Shown: piece by piece, positions 45,860 to 54,964 of the stretch
Position numbering within the stretch: the first letter of the stretch is position 1
Layout: every line of letters begins with the position of its first letter
Source: Desulfobacterales bacterium
GTDB taxonomy: Bacteria; Desulfobacterota; Desulfobacteria; Desulfobacterales; JAAELO01
DNA: 64,000 nt
Assembly: GCA_024226555.1 (NCBI GenBank)
Contig: JAAELO010000214.1
Location: 62,001 to 126,000, forward strand
Direction: 5' to 3'
Notes under the pieces: generated by a model
Seen by the model: the letters and a program-made list of their open reading frames with translations, nothing else
Databases searched by the model: none
Told to the model about the DNA's origin: nothing
Translations under genes and position numbers: made by a program

Positions 45860-46025
45860 GGGAACTTCTAATAATTAGAATTATGACATGAAATACAGCG
45901 TTTATAAAAGCTTTAATTTATAAACATTACAACAGTTTTTTTTCGAATTATACTCGGTTGTTTTGGTTTTATTTTTTTAAAACAACTTATGTAGTTCGGT
46001 CAAAAGGCAGTTATTAGAAATTCCC
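45860..46025 (-). mobile_element. MITE-like element copy (166 bp, enlarged) within the catabolic operon
   Basis: GGGAACTTCTAATAATTAG at the left, TTCGGTCAAAAGGCAGTTA and TTAGAAATTCCC at the right. It is about 36 bp longer than the usual copy. It fills the gap between the dehydrogenase and ligase genes, leaving only the ligase's GGGGGG ribosome site. No clear duplication is seen. Confidence 0.85.
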
Positions 46026-46048
46026 AAAAAAACAAAGGGGGGTTTTCA

Positions 46049-47725
46049 GTGAATTTACCAAAGTTTGAAGTCGGTAAAGTAACAGTGGGGCAACTGGTTG
46101 ATACCGTGGCAGATCAGTTTGGTGAAAGTGCTGCAGTAAAGTATCATACCATGGGTATTGATTACAGTTACGCTGAGTTTAAGAATGTTTGTAATGATGT
46201 GGCTAAAGGATTTATGGCTCTTGGTATAGAAAAAGGAGAGCATGTCGCCATATGGGGTAACAACGTTCCGGAATGGCTTTATGCACAATTTGGAACCGGT
46301 AAGATGGGGGCAGTTCTTGTTACTGTAAACACAAACTACCGAAACTTTGAGCTGGAATATCTCATGAAACAATCTGAAGCTACAACGCTTGTTATGATTG
46401 GTGGAGTTATTTCTGATGATGAGTATATTAAAGTGGTAAATGAAGTTTGTCCTGAACTAAAAGATTGCAAGCCCGGGAATCTTGAAAGCGAAAAACTCCC
46501 AAAATTTAAAAGAGTAGTATATATTGGTGATGAGAACCTTCCAGGTATGTACAACTGGAATGAAGTTATTGAAATGGGTAAAAATATTACAGATGAACAG
46601 CTAATGGAAAGACAAAACTCTCTTGACCCTGATGATGTTATTAATATGCAATATACATCTGGAACAACAGGTTTTCCAAAAGGTGTAATGCTTACACACA
46701 CAAACCTTATTGGAAATGCTGTTAGCCTTGGAGAGTGCATGGAGCTTTCTGAAAAAGATGTCATGTGCATACCGGTTCCTTTTTTCCACTGCTTTGGTTG
46801 TGTCTTAGGAACTCTTACTTGTCTTGCTACAGCAGCTACTATGGCTCCTGTGGTCAAATTTACTCCTGTAGATGTTTTAGAAACAGTTCAGGAATCTAAA
46901 TGTACAGCTCTTCATGGTGTTCCAACCATGTTTATTGCTGAACTTGAAGAGATGGAGAACAAAGCTTACGATACATCGCATCTTAGAACAGGTATAATGG
47001 CAGGATCGCCGTGCCCTATAGAAGTTATGAAAAAAGTTGTTGATGATATGGGTGCGAGCGAAATGTGCATCACATACGGACAAACTGAGGCTTCTCCTGG
47101 TATCACAATGACCAGAACATCTGATTCACTTGAAAGAAGAGTTTCAACTGTTGGTATGGCTCTACCAAATGTTGAAGTTAAAATAGTAGCTCCTGAATCT
47201 GGTGAAGAACTTCCATCCGGCGTTCAGGGTGAACTTTGTTGCAAAGGATATAATGTGATGAAGGGCTATTATAATAACCCTGAAGCTACTGAAGGTGCAA
47301 TTATTGATGAGTGGCTCCATACCGGCGACCTTGCGATAATGGATGAGTCAGGATACTGCAAAATTACTGGTCGTTTAAAAGATATGATTATAAGGGGTGG
47401 AGAAAATATCTATCCAAGAGAAATAGAAGAGTTTCTCTACACTAATGAAAAAGTAAAAGATGTTCAGGTAGTAGGAGTACCAAGTGAAAAATATGGAGAA
47501 GAGGTTGTTGCTTATATTCAGGTTAAGCCTGGAGATTCAGCATCGGAAGATGAGATGCGGGAGTTCTGCAAAGATAAAATCGCTTTCCATAAGATACCAG
47601 CTTTTTTTATGTTTATAGATGAATATCCGGTAACAGCAAGTGGTAAAATTCAAAAATACAAATTGCGTGATGATGCTACAAAAGCTCTCGGAAGAAAAGA
47701 CGCAGCAAACATAGAAACGGCATAA
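46049..47725 (+). CDS. Acyl-CoA synthetase (AMP-forming)
   Basis: 558 residues, starting with GTG at 46049 after AAAGGGGGG. The ATP-binding signature is YTSGTTGFPKGVMLTHTN (about residue 199). YGQTEASPGITMTRT and GELCCKGYNVMKGYYNNPEA follow. The hinge region is GRLKDMIIRGGENIYPREIE, and the C-terminal catalytic lysine is in TASGKIQKYKL. It makes acyl-CoA and AMP plus pyrophosphate. The closest types are medium-chain/fatty-acid ligases. It would activate the acid that the symporter brings in. Confidence 0.92.
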   Translation: MNLPKFEVGKVTVGQLVDTVADQFGESAAVKYHTMGIDYSYAEFKNVCNDVAKGFMALGIEKGEHVAIWGNNVPEWLYAQFGTGKMGAVLVTVNTNYRNFELEYLMKQSEATTLVMIGGVISDDEYIKVVNEVCPELKDCKPGNLESEKLPKFKRVVYIGDENLPGMYNWNEVIEMGKNITDEQLMERQNSLDPDDVINMQYTSGTTGFPKGVMLTHTNLIGNAVSLGECMELSEKDVMCIPVPFFHCFGCVLGTLTCLATAATMAPVVKFTPVDVLETVQESKCTALHGVPTMFIAELEEMENKAYDTSHLRTGIMAGSPCPIEVMKKVVDDMGASEMCITYGQTEASPGITMTRTSDSLERRVSTVGMALPNVEVKIVAPESGEELPSGVQGELCCKGYNVMKGYYNNPEATEGAIIDEWLHTGDLAIMDESGYCKITGRLKDMIIRGGENIYPREIEEFLYTNEKVKDVQVVGVPSEKYGEEVVAYIQVKPGDSASEDEMREFCKDKIAFHKIPAFFMFIDEYPVTASGKIQKYKLRDDATKALGRKDAANIETA

Positions 47726-47732
47726 TTTAATA

Positions 47733-47760
47733 GGGCGACAACCTGAAAAGGTTGCCGCTC
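47733..47760 (+). terminator. Hairpin after the ligase gene
   Basis: GGGCGACAACCT and AGGTTGCCGCTC pair around GAAA with one mismatch. There is no strong T-run, so it may be a weak terminator or RNA-processing site inside the cluster. Confidence 0.5.
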
Positions 47761-47870
47761 TCTATAAAGATATAAAATGTGTTCATATTGTTGAAACTAT
47801 AAATCTATTGAGCGTTAGTTTTTATACATACAGGTTAATAAAATTTAGGATTATTGAAAGGTGAAAGAAG

Positions 47871-48653
47871 ATGGGTGAAAAAGTACTCCTCGTTGAAGAG
47901 AAAGACAATGTGTCAATCATTACTCTTAATCGTCCAAAGATGATGAATTCATTTAATTTTGAAATGCTCAATGCCTTAAAGGATGAGATAGATAATATTC
48001 GCTTCAATGGAAATATACGTGTTGTAATAATAAAAGGGGCCGGAGACAGGGCTTTTTGTGCAGGAGCAGATCTTAAAGAAAGAATTACCCTTTCTGAAGA
48101 TGAAGTAAAAAAATTCATATTTACAATCCGTAACCTTTTCTCATCAATAGAAAACCTCAACAAACCTGTAATAGCAGCTGTTAATGGCGTAGCTTTAGGT
48201 GGTGGTACCGAACTTGCCCTTGCCTGTGATATTCGCATTGCAGCTGAAAATGCAAGCATGGGACTAACAGAAACAAGACTTGCAATAATTCCAGGGGCGG
48301 GCGGTACACAAAGAATGCCAAGGCTTGTTGGAAAAGGAAAAGCAAAAGAACTAATCTTCACAGGAAGAAGAGTTAATGCAGATGAAGCACTTGATATTTC
48401 ACTTGTTAATAAGGTTTGTCCACCTGAAAGACTTCTTGATGAATGCCTTGAGATGGCAAAAATGATTTGCGAAACAGGTCCGATTGCAATTGAACAGGCT
48501 AAATATGCAATTAATAATGGGTTTGAAACAGATATAAACACAGGTCTTGCAATAGAAAGTAATGCGTACTGGGTTACAATTCCAACTGAAGATAGATTGG
48601 AAGGTCTTGCATCTTTTAGAGAGAAAAGAAAACCGGTTTATAAAGGAAAGTAA
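47871..48653 (+). CDS. Enoyl-CoA hydratase (methylglutaconyl-CoA-hydratase-like)
   Basis: 260 residues. FCAGADLKER, NGVALGGGTELALACDIRI and GLTETRLAIIPGAGGTQRMPRL are present. Both catalytic glutamates of hydratases occur (GGTELAL and TETRLAI). The ADLKER and GLTETRLAIIPGAGG blocks are most typical of the AUH/LiuC-like branch. It adds water to a 2-enoyl-CoA. AAAGGTG precedes the ATG. It lies 76 bases before the carboxyltransferase gene. Confidence 0.9.
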   Translation: MGEKVLLVEEKDNVSIITLNRPKMMNSFNFEMLNALKDEIDNIRFNGNIRVVIIKGAGDRAFCAGADLKERITLSEDEVKKFIFTIRNLFSSIENLNKPVIAAVNGVALGGGTELALACDIRIAAENASMGLTETRLAIIPGAGGTQRMPRLVGKGKAKELIFTGRRVNADEALDISLVNKVCPPERLLDECLEMAKMICETGPIAIEQAKYAINNGFETDINTGLAIESNAYWVTIPTEDRLEGLASFREKRKPVYKGK

Positions 48654-48728
48654 ATTAGTAAATCCTTTCATATTTTCTCTTCAAAGAGGAGAGATGGATG
48701 AATATATATTTTTTAGGAGATAATTAAT

Positions 48729-50318
48729 ATGTCAGAGAACAAAGCATTTTGGGAAAGTGAAGAGTTCAAGCTTGATGAGCTTGTCTATGAGGCAACCTGG
48801 CCTGGTGGGCAAGGTGCTGTGGACAGACTGGCAGCTAAAGGGAAAAAACCTGTTCGTGATCTTGTTCAAAACCTTATTGATCCAGGAACTGAGTTTTTTG
48901 AACTTAGCAGAATAGCTGGTTTTGGTGTGGATTATCCAGGAGTTAAAGATGTTCCCTGCGGCGGTGTTGTTACCGGAATAGGAAAAATTAGTGGTAACTG
49001 GACCATGATTTTTGGGAATGACAGTCGTGTTAAAGCGGGAACTTATTTTCCAATCACACTTAAAAAACATATGAGAGCACAGGCCATAGCAAGGCAAAAT
49101 GGTTTGAACTGTGTTTACATAGCAGATTCCGGTGGCGCATTTCTACCAATGCAGGCAGACGTCTTTCCTGACGACCAGCATTTTGGATCCATGTTTTATA
49201 ATATGGCCCAAATGTCAGCAATGGGATTAAAGCAGATCACATTAAGTACAGGAGGAAATACTGCAGGTGGCGCATATATAGTGTTTATGGCATGCCAGTC
49301 AGTTATGATCGACAATATGTCATATTCCTTTTTAGGAGGACCTCCTCTTGTAAAAATGGCAACTGGTGAAGTTATCTCTGCTGAAGACCTTGGCGGAGCA
49401 AGAACCCATACTCACGTTTCAGGTGGTGCTGATCATTTCTGCGGAGATCAGGATGATGCGATTGCAAGAGTCAGGGATATTTTAAGTCTTGAGAAACCTC
49501 AGGAACTTAAACTTCACAGGTATGAAAGTGTTGAACCAAAAATACCTGTTGATTCTATCTATGAAAATCTTCCTGCTGCAATAAATCAGGGAATAGATGG
49601 TAGACTCTTTCTGCAGGCGATATCTGATGACAGCTCTTTTTCTGAGTTTAAACAGCATTATGCTCCTGGAAGGGGTGATAATATTATCACTGGAAAAATT
49701 AGGATTAAAGGACTTCCCGTTGGAATTATCTCATCAAATGCTGTGGGAATTATCTTTTACGAAGCTGCAAGAAAGGCTACAGAGTGGATTGTGAGATGTT
49801 CTCAGGAGAAAATCCCACTTCTCTTTATTCAAAATGCTCCTGGATTTATGGTTGGTTCTGATTCAGAGCATGCCGGTATTGGTAAATATGGATCGGACTT
49901 AGTGCGTGCTGTATCCTGCGCCCAGGTTCCAAAACTTCAGCTTGTTATAGGTCCTGATAATGGTGCCGCAAACTATGGCATGTGTGGAAGGGCGTACAAA
50001 CCAAATTTTATTTTCTCAACAATGAGGGCAAGAACAGGAGTTATGAGTGGTGCAAGTGCTGCTGGTGTACTTCTTTCCATTGAGGAAGCAAAGAGAAAAG
50101 CAAAAGGCAACCCAATGACAGAAGAAGAGATTTCTGATTTCCGTCAAAAGATGATGGAAAAGTATGATGGAGAAGCACATCCATTTTATTGTGGTTCAAG
50201 ACTATTAACAGACAGGGTTTTAAAGTTTAAGGAAATTAGAGACTGGTTGGCCATGGGTATTGAGGTTAGCATGCTCAAAAATATTGGTGAGCCGTCTTTT
50301 GGTAATTTTAGATTCTAG
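48729..50318 (+). CDS. Acyl-CoA carboxyltransferase (MccB/GcdA-type)
   Basis: 529 residues with the two-lobe carboxyltransferase fold. VYIADSGGAFLPMQADVFPD and FGSMFYNMAQMSAMGLKQIT are typical of the methylcrotonyl-CoA carboxylase beta and glutaconyl-CoA decarboxylase alpha branch. STGGNTAGGAYIVFMACQS forms the first oxyanion hole; the second lobe has NAPGFMVGSDSEHAGIGKYG. No biotin carboxylase or biotinyl-carrier gene lies in the cluster, which normal carboxylases need. Either the partner is elsewhere or the enzyme is a decarboxylase subunit. See findings. Confidence 0.9.
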   Translation: MSENKAFWESEEFKLDELVYEATWPGGQGAVDRLAAKGKKPVRDLVQNLIDPGTEFFELSRIAGFGVDYPGVKDVPCGGVVTGIGKISGNWTMIFGNDSRVKAGTYFPITLKKHMRAQAIARQNGLNCVYIADSGGAFLPMQADVFPDDQHFGSMFYNMAQMSAMGLKQITLSTGGNTAGGAYIVFMACQSVMIDNMSYSFLGGPPLVKMATGEVISAEDLGGARTHTHVSGGADHFCGDQDDAIARVRDILSLEKPQELKLHRYESVEPKIPVDSIYENLPAAINQGIDGRLFLQAISDDSSFSEFKQHYAPGRGDNIITGKIRIKGLPVGIISSNAVGIIFYEAARKATEWIVRCSQEKIPLLFIQNAPGFMVGSDSEHAGIGKYGSDLVRAVSCAQVPKLQLVIGPDNGAANYGMCGRAYKPNFIFSTMRARTGVMSGASAAGVLLSIEEAKRKAKGNPMTEEEISDFRQKMMEKYDGEAHPFYCGSRLLTDRVLKFKEIRDWLAMGIEVSMLKNIGEPSFGNFRF

Positions 50319-50351
50319 ATTATAAATTTATTAAAGCATAGAGGTGTAAAT

Positions 50352-51518
50352 ATGACTGAATATGATTACTGGAAAATTTTCCCAAGAATGCCTAAAAAAG
50401 TAATGATAGGTGATATAACAGTTAGAGATGGATTCCAGCATGAAGAGAAATTTGTATCAACACAGGCTAAGATATATTACCTTGAGCAGCTTATCTTTGC
50501 AGGATGCCGTGATATTGAGGTTACAAACTTAGGTAACCCGTATTTGATGCCACAATTCAGAGATGCAGAAGATCTTCTTAGACACCTTAGAAGTGACAGG
50601 TTTAGAAAAAGATGTGATAAAAGGGGAATCAATTATGACGACATCACTTTGACTACTATTACGATACGGGAAGCTTCTGTTGATAGAGCAATAAGACTTA
50701 AAGATGAGGGGATTGGGCCAGATAGAGTATTAATGATGGTTTCAACAGAGGAAGAACATCACTTTGCTAATTCAGGAACAACTCTTCCTGACTACTGGAA
50801 AGAAGCAGAAAGATGTATACAAAAATGTAATGATGCCGGAATTAAAATGTGCGGTACAGTAAGTACTATCTGGGGAAGTCCTATTGGTGGTGCTACAGAT
50901 ATGAAAGATGCTGTTGAGTTTTCCAAGAGATGGCTTGAAATCGGGGCTCACGATATAGAGCATGCTGATCATGATGGAAGTGCTTCTGCACATGACGTAT
51001 ACAGATATTTTTCAATGGTTCTGGATGCAATACCAAATCCTGATCTTCATCTTGCACACTTCCATGAAACAAAGAGAATGGCATCAGCATCAATGCTTGC
51101 GGCTCTTCAGGCTGGAATTCAGAATTTCGAGTGCACATTGGGTGGGTTAGGTGGGCAACCTGCAAACTTTTTAGATGATTGCCCTGTTCCCGGAACTGGA
51201 GAATATTACTACGATGATCCAAGATTTGTCGGGCTTGTTTGCCTTGAGGATACACTTGTTCAGTTTGATGAGATGGGTATAGAAACAGGATACGATATTG
51301 ATAAAATACTTAAGTTAGGTAAGCAGCTTGAAAAAACAATGGGCAAAAGACTTCGTTCAGAAGCTATTTATAACGGAAGAACTCTGAAAGAGGGACATCC
51401 CGGATATGCAAGACCAGGTCTTGCCAAGAGGAAAGAATCTCTTGGAGAAAATAAAGGCCAATTGCTTCCTTCAGAGTGGAGTAATGCAGCGGTTTTACCA
51501 GAGCGAGCAAAAGGGTAA
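50352..51518 (+). CDS. HMG-CoA lyase-like DRE-TIM enzyme
   Basis: 388 residues. MIGDITVRDGFQHEEKFV (about residue 21) has the D-R-D/G start of the DRE-TIM family, and LAHFHETKRMASASMLAALQ gives the metal-binding H-x-H. ECTLGGLGGQPANF follows, as in HMG-CoA lyases. It is longer than classical HMG-CoA lyase (about 300), with an extra region at 120-160. It would cleave or condense an acyl-CoA/oxo acid. Its neighbours fit a 3-hydroxy-3-methylglutaryl-type substrate. The start has AGAGGTG before it. Confidence 0.85.
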   Translation: MTEYDYWKIFPRMPKKVMIGDITVRDGFQHEEKFVSTQAKIYYLEQLIFAGCRDIEVTNLGNPYLMPQFRDAEDLLRHLRSDRFRKRCDKRGINYDDITLTTITIREASVDRAIRLKDEGIGPDRVLMMVSTEEEHHFANSGTTLPDYWKEAERCIQKCNDAGIKMCGTVSTIWGSPIGGATDMKDAVEFSKRWLEIGAHDIEHADHDGSASAHDVYRYFSMVLDAIPNPDLHLAHFHETKRMASASMLAALQAGIQNFECTLGGLGGQPANFLDDCPVPGTGEYYYDDPRFVGLVCLEDTLVQFDEMGIETGYDIDKILKLGKQLEKTMGKRLRSEAIYNGRTLKEGHPGYARPGLAKRKESLGENKGQLLPSEWSNAAVLPERAKG

Positions 51519-51519
51519 A

Positions 51520-51660
51520 CTTATAATCGCCTTTTGAAAGAATTACTTCGTGATTTTGAAAAATTATAATTCTCGAAATATTAAAAACATATTCCTGCGA
51601 TTATAATTTTCAAATCACTTGTACTACTTCCAAAATTCTAATTATAAGACATCCTTTCAA
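51520..51660. mobile_element. Probable decayed MITE-like element
   Basis: ATTCTAATTATAAGACATCC at the right and ATAATCGCCTTTTGAAAG at the left follow the family order but with many changes. It fills the gap between the lyase-like and CoA-transferase genes. Confidence is low. Confidence 0.35.
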
Positions 51661-51698
51661 ATCGTTAATTTGAAGTATTGAAAAAGGAGTTTTGAAAA

Positions 51699-52688
51699 TT
51701 GGAAATATTAGACCAGGGAAAAGGTGAACTTTTTGTAGATCCTGACCCGGATAAATTAAGAGGTTTTTTCAGGGGAAAGAACAGAAAGCTTATTGACAAA
51801 TGCATGACCCTGAAAGATGCCGTGGATAAATTTGTTAATAATGGAGATTATCTCGGTATTGGTGGATTTGGAGCAAACAGAACACCAATTGCAGCTTGTC
51901 ATGAGATATTAAGACAAGGTAAGAAAAATCTCGGTTTTGCAGGCCACACAGCAACCCACGACATGCAAATTCTAAGTGCCGGAGAGGCATATGACAGAAT
52001 AGATGTGGCTTATGTTGTTGGTCTTGAAGCAAGGGGGCTCTCTTCATGTTCCAGAAAATATCTTGAAAGTGGTAAAGTTAAAATCACTGAATGGACAAAT
52101 TACTCTCTTACTGTAAGGTTACAAGCCGCAGCCATGGGGGTTCCATATCTTCCAGCAAGAAATATTATGGGAACAGATACTTTTAATTACAGCGCTGCAA
52201 AAATGGCGGAATGCCCTTTCACAGGTAAAAAACTTGCTCTTCTACCAGCCCTTTCACCTGATGTCTCTTTTATACATGTACATGAAGCAGATATGTATGG
52301 TAATGCAAGGTTTAAGGGTATAGCCACATCTGATATTGATCTTGCAAAAGCGTCAAAAAGATTAATCATAACATGTGAAAGACTTATCTCAAACGATGAG
52401 ATCAGGCGTGACCCATCATCAACTAAAATCCCATATTTTTTGGTTGATGCAGTTTGTGAAGTACCATATGGTGCATACCCTGGAACAATGCCATACGAAT
52501 ATTTCTCCGATGAGGAACATATTAAGGAGTGGATGAGTACAGAAAAAGACCCCGATGCTTTTAAAGAGTTTCTTGATAGAAACATATATAATGTTAAAGA
52601 TAATGATGGGTACATCATGGAAAATGGTGGTCTAAAAAAGATGCAGAAGTTAAGACGTAAAGAGTTTTTATTTAAGGAGGAAGACTAG
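51699..52688 (+). CDS. Glutaconate-type CoA-transferase, subunit A
   Basis: 329 residues from a TTG start with AAAGGAG upstream. MTLKDAVDKFVNNGDYLGIGGFGANRTPIAACHEIL (in part) is the typical opening of class I CoA-transferase A subunits, and VSFIHVHEADMYGNARFKG follows. Length and style match GctA (about 320 residues). With subunit B it moves CoA between a dicarboxylic or oxo acid and acetyl-CoA or another donor. The stop overlaps the subunit B start by one base. Confidence 0.9.
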   Translation: MEILDQGKGELFVDPDPDKLRGFFRGKNRKLIDKCMTLKDAVDKFVNNGDYLGIGGFGANRTPIAACHEILRQGKKNLGFAGHTATHDMQILSAGEAYDRIDVAYVVGLEARGLSSCSRKYLESGKVKITEWTNYSLTVRLQAAAMGVPYLPARNIMGTDTFNYSAAKMAECPFTGKKLALLPALSPDVSFIHVHEADMYGNARFKGIATSDIDLAKASKRLIITCERLISNDEIRRDPSSTKIPYFLVDAVCEVPYGAYPGTMPYEYFSDEEHIKEWMSTEKDPDAFKEFLDRNIYNVKDNDGYIMENGGLKKMQKLRRKEFLFKEED

Positions 52689-53455
52689 TGGCTGATTATA
52701 ACATGATGGAGATGATGATATCAGTTGCTTCAAGGGAACTTGAAAATGGAGCCACTGTTGGGGTTGGAACAGGAGCCCCCTGTGCAGCAGCTATGCTTGC
52801 CCAGAAAATGGCCTCCCCTGAACTAATTATAATGTTTGAAGCAGGAGGTATCAGTCCTGAACTTCCAGAGATGCCAATTTCTGTTGGCGATTCAAGAACT
52901 TTCCACAAGGCCTTAATGGCTGGAAGTATGGGCGACATAATGGAGAGTTGCTCCCGTGGATTTGTTGATTACACATTTCTTGGTGGAGCTCAGATTGATA
53001 TGTATGGAAACCTTAACTCCACAGTTATTGGTGATCATGCAAACCCTAAAGTAAGGCTTCCAGGAAGTGGTGGAGCAAATGATTTTGCTTCTTTTTGCTG
53101 GAGAATGATGGTTATGACACCTCAGGATGCAAGAAGATTCGTTGAAAAAGTTGATTTCATGACAACACCCGGTTGGCTTGAGGGTGGAGATTCAAGAGCA
53201 GAATCAGGTCTTCCACTTGATGCGGGACCATATAAAATAATAACCAATATGGCTGTTATGGATTTTGAACCTGTTTCTAAAAGAATGAGAATAATTTCTG
53301 TTAATCCTGGTTACAGTTTACAGGATATTCAGGACAATTGTGGTTTTGAGCTTTTAAAAGCAGATAAAATAGTCGAAACACAAGCACCCACAGAAGAAGA
53401 ATTAAGAATATTAAGAGAGGAAGTTGACCCCTATGGTTATGTGATAGGACGTTAG
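52688..53455 (+). CDS. Glutaconate-type CoA-transferase, subunit B
   Basis: 255 residues with a GTG start overlapping the A-subunit stop. GVGTGAPCAAAMLAQK, then MFEAGGISPELPEMPISVGD and YTFLGGAQIDMYGNLNSTVIG are GctB-like. The glutamate in MFEAG (residue 51) sits at the place of the catalytic glutamate 54 of Acidaminococcus glutaconate CoA-transferase. This argues for true CoA transfer. Related AibB proteins that decarboxylate methylglutaconyl-CoA have, as I recall, a cysteine there. Confidence 0.9.
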   Translation: MADYNMMEMMISVASRELENGATVGVGTGAPCAAAMLAQKMASPELIIMFEAGGISPELPEMPISVGDSRTFHKALMAGSMGDIMESCSRGFVDYTFLGGAQIDMYGNLNSTVIGDHANPKVRLPGSGGANDFASFCWRMMVMTPQDARRFVEKVDFMTTPGWLEGGDSRAESGLPLDAGPYKIITNMAVMDFEPVSKRMRIISVNPGYSLQDIQDNCGFELLKADKIVETQAPTEEELRILREEVDPYGYVIGR

Positions 53456-53460
53456 TATAT

Positions 53461-53539
53461 TCAGAACAATCAGCTATAGGAAACCTCTTAAAAAATAGAT
53501 CTCTCGTCTGTTTTGTGTGGGCTGATTGTTCTGATTTTT
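53461..53539 (+). terminator. Terminator-like inverted repeat with a long loop
   Basis: TCAGAACAATCAGC (53461-53474) pairs perfectly with GCTGATTGTTCTGA (53521-53534), followed by TTTTTC. The 46-base loop begins TATAGGAAACCTCTTA, which resembles a mobile-element terminus. The loop may therefore have been enlarged by an insertion that later decayed. Confidence 0.6.
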
Positions 53540-53577
53540 CTCTCCAAAAACTATTGATTGGATAAGAGGACTACAAA

Positions 53578-54318
53578 ATGGATAACATCCCCACTCCTGA
53601 AGATCTTCCAAATGATAAAAAAGTTGAACTTATTTTTGATATGTTTCACAGAATAATAGCCCATTATGCACTCTGGTTCACAGAGGTAAAACATCAGATG
53701 GGTATGGAAAAAGCCCTTGATTCAGTGCAGAATGTATTTAAAAGAAGTTTCGGTATACAGATGAAAAGAATGTCCAAAACACTTGGATTTGAACTTGAAA
53801 ACGGATATCCAAAAGTGCTTTTTGAGATGAAAAATGATCAGTTAACAGATCTTATGAATAGTGTTGCTGTAAACTGGCTTGCAAACGATGGTGTGTGGTT
53901 TCAGGAGATAGAAAACACATCTGGAATGATAGATGCAAAAAGGTGTAACGATTCCTGCTGGGGACAGTTTTCACCATTTGAGGCAAAATCTATCAAAAAA
54001 TTTTTAGAAATTGGTAAAAACCCTGGTCTTGAAGGTCTTAAAAAGGCATTGGATTATAGACTTTATGGAAGAATCAATAAGCAATCTTTTACAAATGAGA
54101 CTGAAAACAGTTTTGTATTCGAAATGAATGAGTGCAGGGTTCAGTTTGCAAGAAACAGGAAAGGTCTTGAAGATTATCCCTGTAAATCCGGTGGGATGGT
54201 AGAGTATCCATATTTTGCCAAAGCAATTGATGCTAGAATTAAGACAGAATGCATAGGATGTCCTCCAGATGATCACCCTGAAAATTGGTTTTGTGCATGG
54301 AGGTTTTACATAGAATAA
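53578..54318 (+). CDS. DUF6125-like protein of unknown function
   Basis: 246 residues, no signal. MFHRIIAHYALWFTEVKHQM opens the domain, and the C-terminal half has ARNRKGLEDYPCKSGGMVEY and TECIGCPPDDHPENWFCAWR, with four cysteines that could hold a metal or cluster. The end block is characteristic of the DUF6125 group I associate with aromatic/acyl-CoA gene clusters of anaerobes. Function unknown. It follows the CoA-transferase operon on the same strand with its own ribosome site. Confidence 0.65.
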   Translation: MDNIPTPEDLPNDKKVELIFDMFHRIIAHYALWFTEVKHQMGMEKALDSVQNVFKRSFGIQMKRMSKTLGFELENGYPKVLFEMKNDQLTDLMNSVAVNWLANDGVWFQEIENTSGMIDAKRCNDSCWGQFSPFEAKSIKKFLEIGKNPGLEGLKKALDYRLYGRINKQSFTNETENSFVFEMNECRVQFARNRKGLEDYPCKSGGMVEYPYFAKAIDARIKTECIGCPPDDHPENWFCAWRFYIE

Positions 54319-54329
54319 GAGAAACGTAA

Positions 54330-54960
54330 AATGACAATGATAATTAACTTCTCACAATCAAGAACGATCAATATTATTAGAATAAATAAAAATGCAATTG
54401 TGCAATTGTCTCCTCATACTTTTTAAATGATAGCTTAACAGAAGCCTCTGTTGAAATATCTGTTAAAACTCCAGGCCTTGAAATTAAAGAAGTAAAAGCT
54501 TCATTTAAGAGATCCCTAAAGAAAGAGTACCAAACTGATTTTAAAGAGGAATTGAATAAAGGGAATCTCTAATAACTGTTCTTTTGGCAAAATACTTTGT
54601 TATTTCCAAAAAAACTGTAATAAAATCGGCTCGTTATTTTTTGAAATGCCTTGTATTTTATCCAAAATTCTAATTATTAGAGGTTCCCTAAAGTTAAAGG
54701 AGTCCGGATAGGTTCAGGGTATGCTCAAAATTATCCTTGTAGGAAATGGAGAGAATTTTAAGGAACTTATATTTATGATTGAAGAGTGTTGCCATGGTGT
54801 TATTCTTTCATTTAATAAAAAAGTCTTCTAAAAGCCCCAAAAGCTCCTGAGAAAAACAGAGAATTCTACTGGAATATGGTTAAAGACAATCCAAGGTTGT
54901 TAAACAGATGTGCAGCTTTTGCTCCTGGAACCTCAATAACCAAAGGAGTTGAGGAGGCAA
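54330..54960 (+). pseudogene. DUF2889-like gene, frameshifted and interrupted by a mobile element
   Basis: Pieces read MIINFSQSRTINIIRINKN, then after a shift NDSLTEASVEISVKTPGLEI and KASFKRSLKKEYQTDF. A mobile element interrupts, then VKGVRIGSGYAQNYPCRKW and FMIEECCHGVILSF follow. More shifts precede a tail with LLNRCAAFAPGTSITKG. The VRIGSG...ECCHG layout resembles DUF2889 proteins. The insertion carries a TAAA duplication on both sides. Confidence 0.7.
54561..54688 (+). mobile_element. MITE-like element copy (128 bp) inside DUF2889-like gene
   Basis: GGGAATCTCTAATAACTG to TTATTAGAGGTTCCC. TAAA flanks both sides (54557-54560 and 54689-54692). It appears identical over its whole length to the copy at 13026-13153. 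Confidence 0.92.
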
Positions 54961-54964
54961 GTGC

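Noticed and set aside
46336-46857. 173-residue frame opposite the acyl-CoA synthetase
   Set aside because: Antisense shadow of a strong enzyme gene; similar long antisense frames at 47822-48541, 52187-52618 and 29619-29933 were dropped for the same reason.
51699-53455. AibA/AibB-type methylglutaconyl-CoA decarboxylase
   Set aside because: The B subunit keeps the CoA-transferase glutamate (residue 51, MFEAG), and subunit A is longer than AibA as I recall it, so a true CoA-transferase is more likely.
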